NCBI GenBank assembly: GCA_011049465.1
Contig: DSBP01000293.1
Location: 1 to 10,128, forward strand
Source: a bacterium
GTDB taxonomy: Bacteria; Oederibacteriota; PGYV01; DSBP01
DNA length: 10,128 nucleotides
Reading direction: 5' to 3'
How positions within the stretch are numbered: the first letter of the stretch is position 1; the number at the start of each line of letters is the position of its first letter. Below the pieces are notes generated by a model. That model had not been told where the DNA came from. It worked only from the letters and a program-made list of their open reading frames with translations, and did no database searches. Below are positions 5,309 to 10,128 of this stretch, piece after piece. Position numbers and translations under genes: made by a program.

Positions 5309-8194
5309 GTGAAGAGGATACTGATTATAGCCGCTGTCTTGCTTATCGGCCAGAGCGTATTTTCCTTTCATAAGATCCGCTTTAAGGATATGGACTGGCG
5401 GGTTTATGAGACTCAACATTTTTATGTTTACTATTATGAAGGAAACGAGTTTTTGGCGAAGCTCGCGGCTGTTTATGCTGAGGACGCTTACAGGTATAAC
5501 AGCGCTGTGTTAAAGCACGAGGCAAAAACAAAGATACCTTTTTTTATTTACGAGGACGGGCTCGATTTCTCATCAACGAATATCACGCTTTCATATTTAG
5601 GCGAGGGGACGGGCGGGTTTACCGAGGCCTTTAAAAACAGGGTTGTGCTGCCCGCGAGCGGCTCTTTGAAGGCCTTGAGAGAGGTAATATTCCACGAGAT
5701 TGTCCATGCGATTCAGTTCAACATACTCTTCGGCGAGGGGCTGCGCTCATACAACACCATTTATAAAAACTTTTTTGTCCCTATGTGGATAATGGAGGGG
5801 CAGGCAGAGTATTGCGCTGACAACCTTGACGCGCGCGGTGAAATGGTAATAAGGGACGCGGTCATCAATGACAGGCTCATACCTGTTGAGCGGCTGGAAG
5901 GTTTTAATCATCTTGAAGAGGTGTATCTTGCCTACAAGCTGTCACAGGCGCTGATGGAGTTTATAGCGAAAAAATACGGGGAAGAGGCAGTATCAAGGCT
6001 CATTCACCTTTTTTCCGGGGACATAGGAACTGCGAACGCCATAAAAAAAGCCATAGGCAGGGATGTTTCCGAACTGAATAAAGAATGGACATATTACATC
6101 AAGAAAAAATACTGGGCGCAGGCACAGGGCAGGGACCTGCCATCAAGATACGGGCCGAGATTAACGCAGGCTGTCAGCTCAAACATCGTATATAACCAGA
6201 GCCCGGAGTTTTCGCCTGATGGAAAGCGCATAGCGTATATAACAACCTACGGAGGGCACCAGTCCATATATATAATGCAGTCGGACGGCAGGGAAGTGAA
6301 AAGGCTGTTCGGCAATAGGTTTGAAGGGGTCGCGTCGGACGGCAATGCGCTGAGCTGGGACAATGACAACCGGCACATATATTTTGCCACTCGCGAGAAG
6401 GGCAGGCGGGTAATATACAGGGGCGATACGGAAAGCGGAAGGACCGAGCGGATTGATATACCCGGTTTTACAAATGTGTTTTCGCCCGCGATATCGCCCG
6501 ATTCACGTTTTCTCGCGTTTATAGGAATTGATTCCGGGTTCTCCAATCTTTATGTATATGAAATGGAAACGGGTAAAACGGTGAACCTGACGCGGAATGT
6601 ATTTGAAAATAATTTCCCGTCATGGTCCCCTGACGGAAAATTCTTGGTTTTCACCGAGGAGATGGATTATGTAAGGCAGGCCGTTTTGTATCATCTTGAG
6701 TCCGGAAGAAAGACCGTTTTGACATCCGGAAGCGCGCAGCATTCTTATACTAGGTTTGCCGGCGCGGAAACAATAGTGTTTTCTGCCGATAAAACAGGCA
6801 TCTTTAACCTTTATACAATGGACATTAAAGGGGGTAGTATTACCCCTCTTACCAATGTTGTCGGCGGTGTGTATTCGCCTTCGGTATCCGAGGATTATAT
6901 CGCCTTCAGCTATTATGAGGACGCGTGCCAGAATATCTATAAGCTTCACAGGAACAGGGAAACAGCCGTAAAAGAGATACCCCTGCTGTATGACGACAGC
7001 CTGACGCGCTCAGCGCAGCAGCACAGGAAGTATACGCGCCCGCCCGTGAGTGTCGCGACGGCAAAACCCGGGGATGAGCCGGGGGACGAGGCCTTCAGGC
7101 AGCGGGTTGAAAAGGCCGCGTCAGAGGTTATTCTGGCTGATTCCGAATACAATATGACATTCACGCCTGACCTGGTGCTTGGCATACTGGGGTTCTCATC
7201 AGATACGGGGCTTCTCGGAGGAGGTTACCTCACGCTCTCGGATATGCTGGGCAACCACAATATGGCCCTGCTGGCGAATTTTATTCCAAATTATTACGCG
7301 CAGCTGGATTTTGAGTATCTGTATGTCGGGCTGTTTTTTGACATGTCGCTCCGGGGGTTTTACCATAACAATATTTACGAACTTTATGACAGGCGCACAA
7401 GCACTTATTTTTCGAGGCTCAATACGGAGGAATACGGCGGAGGGATAAGGTTTAAGTACCCGTTTAACATGTATTCCGCGCTTTATATTGATTTCGGAAC
7501 ACGAAAGATTACGGACAGGTATACAAATTATGAGACCTCGAGCGTCTATTCTTTCGGCCTGGACAGTGAGAATATAATAAACACGTTGTCCCTGTTTTTT
7601 GATTATAATTACAGCGTGTGGCGCGACCTCTGGCCCTATTCGGGCGACCGGTTTACGGTTTATCTGGTGGCCGCGGACAAAATTTACGGCGGAACCAGGA
7701 CTTACTCCATTTTTGAGGCGGAATACAGGAAGTATATTGACCTGTCGTTTTTATCCGATAACAATATGACGATGTCAATGCGGGCGCTTTTTGCCATGAC
7801 AGAAGGCCCTGACAGGCCCTATTTTCTGTTCGGCGGCGTGAACACGGTGAGAGGGCTGTTTCATGGGCAGTATTCCGGGGACAGCATACTTTTGGGCAGC
7901 GCTGAGTTGAGGTTTACAATTGCCAAAAACCTTGATTTTAACCTGTGGCCCTTTAATTTTTTAATGATAAAAAATATCAAGGCGGCATTATTTGACGATG
8001 TGGGAGCGGTTAAAGAGGGAAGCATAAATACCCTTCACGGTGAGGAATTTGTCAACGGCATAGGGGCGGGTATTGTTGTTGACACCTTTGTGTTTCAGCG
8101 GCAGTACATGCCGCTGAAGTTTGAGCTGGCAAAGAGGACGGATGCGGGCGAGTCTGACTGGATTTTTTACTTCTCTGTGGCCACGGGCTTCTGA
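5309..8194 (+). CDS. Secreted peptidase-MA / TolB-like propeller / Omp85-type barrel fusion protein
   Basis: The 961 residues form an apparent outer-membrane protein of unknown role. Residues 1-19 are a signal peptide (KR then a hydrophobic stretch, probable cleavage after VFS). Residues 20-270 resemble peptidase MA gluzincins: HEIVH at 129-133 holds the catalytic Glu130 and two zinc histidines, and WIMEGQAEY (160-168) offers the third ligand, probably Glu163. Residues 290-550 carry about six TolB/PD40-type blades (PEFSPDGKRIAY, PAISPDSRFLAF, PSWSPDGKFLVF). Residues 550-610 are a charged linker. Residues 615-961 are alternating beta-strands ending in Phe961, with GGVNTVRGLF (842-851) containing the VRG motif of Omp85/BamA barrels. 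The start is GTG 5309 with AGGTGA at 5300-5305; an ATG is not available before residue 28. Alternative readings: an outer-membrane protease, or an assembly factor with a degenerate peptidase. Domain assignments are firm, function is not. Confidence 0.88.
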   Translation: MKRILIIAAVLLIGQSVFSFHKIRFKDMDWRVYETQHFYVYYYEGNEFLAKLAAVYAEDAYRYNSAVLKHEAKTKIPFFIYEDGLDFSSTNITLSYLGEGTGGFTEAFKNRVVLPASGSLKALREVIFHEIVHAIQFNILFGEGLRSYNTIYKNFFVPMWIMEGQAEYCADNLDARGEMVIRDAVINDRLIPVERLEGFNHLEEVYLAYKLSQALMEFIAKKYGEEAVSRLIHLFSGDIGTANAIKKAIGRDVSELNKEWTYYIKKKYWAQAQGRDLPSRYGPRLTQAVSSNIVYNQSPEFSPDGKRIAYITTYGGHQSIYIMQSDGREVKRLFGNRFEGVASDGNALSWDNDNRHIYFATREKGRRVIYRGDTESGRTERIDIPGFTNVFSPAISPDSRFLAFIGIDSGFSNLYVYEMETGKTVNLTRNVFENNFPSWSPDGKFLVFTEEMDYVRQAVLYHLESGRKTVLTSGSAQHSYTRFAGAETIVFSADKTGIFNLYTMDIKGGSITPLTNVVGGVYSPSVSEDYIAFSYYEDACQNIYKLHRNRETAVKEIPLLYDDSLTRSAQQHRKYTRPPVSVATAKPGDEPGDEAFRQRVEKAASEVILADSEYNMTFTPDLVLGILGFSSDTGLLGGGYLTLSDMLGNHNMALLANFIPNYYAQLDFEYLYVGLFFDMSLRGFYHNNIYELYDRRTSTYFSRLNTEEYGGGIRFKYPFNMYSALYIDFGTRKITDRYTNYETSSVYSFGLDSENIINTLSLFFDYNYSVWRDLWPYSGDRFTVYLVAADKIYGGTRTYSIFEAEYRKYIDLSFLSDNNMTMSMRALFAMTEGPDRPYFLFGGVNTVRGLFHGQYSGDSILLGSAELRFTIAKNLDFNLWPFNFLMIKNIKAALFDDVGAVKEGSINTLHGEEFVNGIGAGIVVDTFVFQRQYMPLKFELAKRTDAGESDWIFYFSVATGF

Positions 8195-8227
8195 CCCGGC
8201 TTTGCCAAAACAAAAATGGAGGAATGA

Positions 8228-9043
8228 ATGGAATTATTGCATGCGGCTGTTAAAGGAATAATACAGGGGCTGACAGAGTTTTTTCCCGTCAGCTCGCACG
8301 CGCACCTGACGCTTTACCCGCTGTTCGCGGGAGAGGAGAGCCCGTTTTTAAATTCGCTTGCTTTTGATGTGGCTATACACGGGGGAACGCTGCTTTCCCT
8401 TATTGTTTTTTTCAGGAAAAAAATATTATCGCTTATTAAGGGTTTTTTTGGCGGGATAAAAGACGCGGGGAAAAGGGGCGAGACTGATTTTAAGCTGTCT
8501 TTATACATAATAGCGGCGACTGTCCCGGCTGTTATAGGCGGGCTGATGCTTGAGGGAATTGTTGAGGAAAAGCTGCGGGCGCCCGCGGTAATAGGTTTTT
8601 CCCTCATTGTTTTCGGCGCGGTGTTGTTTGTGGCGGACAGAACGGGAAAAAAGGAAAAAGTTATGGGTAATATGAGCCTGCGCGACGCCCTGATAATAGG
8701 TTTTGCCCAGGTTCTGGCTTTTATTCCCGGGGTTTCGCGCTCGGGTATAACCATAAGCGCCGCGCTTTTAACGGGATATAAGAGGGAAGACGCGGCGGAG
8801 TTTTCATTCATTATGTCAATACCCGCGGTTACGGGGGCCCTTGTTTTAAAGTTCAGGGATCTTTACTCCATAAGCGGGAGCGAGGCTGTGCTTACATTCG
8901 CGGGTTTTATGACAGCGATGATATCGGGGTATTTTGCCATCAAGTTCCTTCTGGTTCTTGTGAAAAAACATTCCTATATGCCTTTTATTGTTTATAGGCT
9001 TATTTTGGGAATAGTTGTATTAGCTGTGCTTGTGAAGTGGTAA
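8228..9043 (+). CDS. uppP: Undecaprenyl-diphosphate phosphatase
   Basis: UppP (BacA) is an inner-membrane enzyme that removes one phosphate from undecaprenyl diphosphate, recycling the lipid carrier for peptidoglycan and other envelope polymers; overproduction gives bacitracin resistance. The 271 residues match the family length (E. coli 273) and are hydrophobic with several membrane segments. The (E/Q)xxxE motif is present in its Q form as Gln13-Glu17 in GIIQGLTEFFPVSS, followed by His26; the second signature PGVSRSGIT (167-175) carries Arg171. HGGTLLSLIVFFR (51-63) is another conserved family block. The start is ATG 8228 with GGAGGA at 8218-8223; an out-of-frame ATG at 8224 is not used. It lies 33 nt after the outer-membrane fusion gene and is immediately followed by the hydrolase gene with no spacer, indicating one operon. 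Confidence 0.96.
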   Translation: MELLHAAVKGIIQGLTEFFPVSSHAHLTLYPLFAGEESPFLNSLAFDVAIHGGTLLSLIVFFRKKILSLIKGFFGGIKDAGKRGETDFKLSLYIIAATVPAVIGGLMLEGIVEEKLRAPAVIGFSLIVFGAVLFVADRTGKKEKVMGNMSLRDALIIGFAQVLAFIPGVSRSGITISAALLTGYKREDAAEFSFIMSIPAVTGALVLKFRDLYSISGSEAVLTFAGFMTAMISGYFAIKFLLVLVKKHSYMPFIVYRLILGIVVLAVLVKW

Positions 9044-9808
9044 GTGAAGATAACTTTTCTCGGAACGGGAACGTCGCATGGCGTGCCTATGGCCGGTTGT
9101 GATTGTAAAACCTGCACGTCAAAAAACCCGAAAAACAGGCGGTACAGGTCGTCGGTTTTAATTCAAGAAAACGGGAAAAACGTGCTGATAGACATACCTG
9201 CAGAGTTCAGGCTGGCTGCCATCGAAAACAGGATAAAGAAAATTGACGCCGTGCTCATTACGCACGGCCACGCTGACCATATCGCGGGCCTGGATGACAT
9301 AAGGCGTTACAACGAAATACAGAAGTCTGAGATTCCGTTTTTTTGTGATGATAAGACTGCTGACGAGCTGCGTCAGAGGTTCTCTTATATATTTAAGAAT
9401 ACGCAGGATGGGGGGGGCAAGCCCAGGGTAAAACTGAATATAATAGAAGAGGGGAATAAATTTGACGCGGCCAGGTTCAGCGTCATTCCGCTGCCGGTGA
9501 TGCACGGCAATGATAAAATTACAGGTTTCAGGGTGGGGGATTTTGCCTACATAACAGATGTCTCGATGATTCCCGGCGGGACATTTGCGCTTTTAAAGGG
9601 GCTGAAAGTATTGGCGCTTGACGCGTTAAGGCCCGAACCGCATCCGACTCATTTTAATCTCGAACAGGCTTTGCAGGCAGCGGCCATAATAGGCGCGGAG
9701 CGCACATTCTTTATACACATAGCCCACAGGCTTGAGCATGAGGAGCTGGAGGCAGGGCTCCCTGAGAACATAAGGGCAGCATACGACGGACTCGGCATTG
9801 AGCTATAG
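9044..9808 (+). CDS. PhnP-like metallo-beta-lactamase-fold hydrolase
   Basis: This cytosolic protein of 254 residues belongs to the metallo-beta-lactamase fold, in the group that includes the phosphodiesterase PhnP. Opening: FLGTGTSHGVP (5-15), then Cys19, Cys21 and Cys24, matching PhnP's structural zinc cysteines. Catalytic metal ligands: THGHADH (73-79), His154 (VMHG), Asp172 (ITDVS) and His225, with His228 as the likely fourth structural-zinc ligand (HIAH). No phosphonate (phn) genes are nearby, so a PhnP reaction on cyclic ribose phosphates should not be assumed; an unspecified phosphodiesterase is safer. The start is GTG 9044, directly after the TAA of uppP, so translation is probably coupled; the ribosome site is weak. 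A run of eight G at 9410-9417 encodes part of Gly-Gly-Gly and is read in frame. Confidence 0.9.
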   Translation: MKITFLGTGTSHGVPMAGCDCKTCTSKNPKNRRYRSSVLIQENGKNVLIDIPAEFRLAAIENRIKKIDAVLITHGHADHIAGLDDIRRYNEIQKSEIPFFCDDKTADELRQRFSYIFKNTQDGGGKPRVKLNIIEEGNKFDAARFSVIPLPVMHGNDKITGFRVGDFAYITDVSMIPGGTFALLKGLKVLALDALRPEPHPTHFNLEQALQAAAIIGAERTFFIHIAHRLEHEELEAGLPENIRAAYDGLGIEL

Positions 9809-9812
9809 CTCA
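9799..9812. other. Perfect 14-nt palindrome over the hydrolase stop codon
   Basis: TGAGCTATAGCTCA is a perfect palindrome that includes the TAG stop at 9806-9808. It is short and not followed by a T-run, so it is a poor intrinsic terminator; it may be chance. The rest of the gap to 9861 shows nothing clear apart from a tiny hairpin TACT/AGTA. Confidence 0.25.
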
Positions 9813-9861
9813 GGGCTAAGCTGAAAATCGGGTTGCTGCCTAATTGTTTTACTATAAAGTA

Positions 9862-10128
9862 TAAATTGTTTTTACTTGAGGTGGGCCGGGGCGGCCAGCG
9901 GAGAAATTTCGCCGATTTACATCGGCGGTGTGCCTGTTCAGATTCAGACTCGTGGATATACGCGATTAGGCTTGCGCGGGTTTTAGGGCGGTAACTTTTA
10001 TTCAGGTCATGGGTGTTTGGGATGGCGTTGAATAGCGCGCAACACAGACGCGCCCTGAGTTCTCGACGAAATTTTCCGCTAGCCGCCCCGTCCTGCGTCA
10101 GTTTGTGTTAAGGCAATGGTTGTTTAGC
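9862..10128. repeat. Intergenic composite repeat module, copy C (right-truncated)
   Basis: This begins 53 nt after the hydrolase stop. The left arm 9862-9910 is shared with copy B and the remainder 9915-10128 with copy A, so C bridges the two and shows they are the same element. The closing stem pairs about 9883-9911 with 10067-10095, with only a few mismatches and one bulge, the best stem of the three. Inside are a hairpin GCCGAT/ATCGGC (9911-9926), a CGCG/CGCG hairpin (9961-9964 with 9975-9978) carrying GGCTTGCGC (9969-9977), and GGGCGG at 9986-9991. The window ends at GTTTAGC before any REP palindrome could be seen. No coding content is apparent. Confidence 0.85.

Noticed and set aside
1..10128. 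Matching ends suggesting a circular molecule with terminal overlap
   Set aside because: Positions 1-214 and 9915-10128 differ at 27 sites, so they are separate copies of a repeat; more likely the window is bounded by repeats.
1..10128. CRISPR arrays, tRNA or rRNA genes, transposase genes
   Set aside because: No regularly spaced short repeats, no tRNA-like cloverleaf or rRNA sequence, and no transposase-like protein were seen on either strand.

Overview
The window looks like a chromosomal stretch from a Gram-negative (diderm) bacterium of moderate GC content. All genes lie on the + strand. The diderm call rests on the 961-residue protein, which has a signal peptide and an Omp85-type outer-membrane barrel ending in phenylalanine. 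The gene complement fits several poorly cultivated phyla (Elusimicrobiota, Omnitrophota or Goldbacteria-like lineages), but nothing here fixes the taxon.

Layout: (1) 1-323, a partial intergenic repeat module (copy A), followed by a dcd control region with tandem 12-nt repeats and an extended -10 promoter. (2) 468-4842, a tight five-gene unit: a dCTP deaminase homologue, endonuclease IV, a 64-residue cysteine-rich DUF6485-type protein and two tandem, overlapping MATE transporters. (3) 4868-5244, a complete repeat module (copy B) leading straight into a promoter at 5253-5280. (4) 5309-9808, a three-gene unit: a secreted peptidase-MA/beta-propeller/Omp85-barrel fusion, undecaprenyl-diphosphate phosphatase (uppP) and a PhnP-like metallo-beta-lactamase-fold hydrolase. 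(5) 9862-10128, a third repeat module (copy C), cut by the window end.

How the genes fit together: Dcd and Nfo belong to nucleotide and uracil/AP-site DNA maintenance. The MATE pair is probably an export function read through from that unit. The second unit is mainly cell envelope: an outer-membrane/periplasm protein and lipid-carrier recycling.

Most unusual points: (a) The three intergenic copies share a long imperfect stem closing a variable core. Copies differ by compensatory base-pair changes, and an internal hairpin motif (GGCTTRCGC, then GGGCGG at fixed spacing) persists although the cores have diverged. This suggests a structured RNA or hairpin-type mobile element, found here at every transcription-unit boundary. 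In the two copies where the downstream part is visible, it is followed by a GTAG-type REP palindrome. (b) The Dcd homologue has alanine where the family has its catalytic glutamate. (c) The 961-residue protein joins three normally separate modules.
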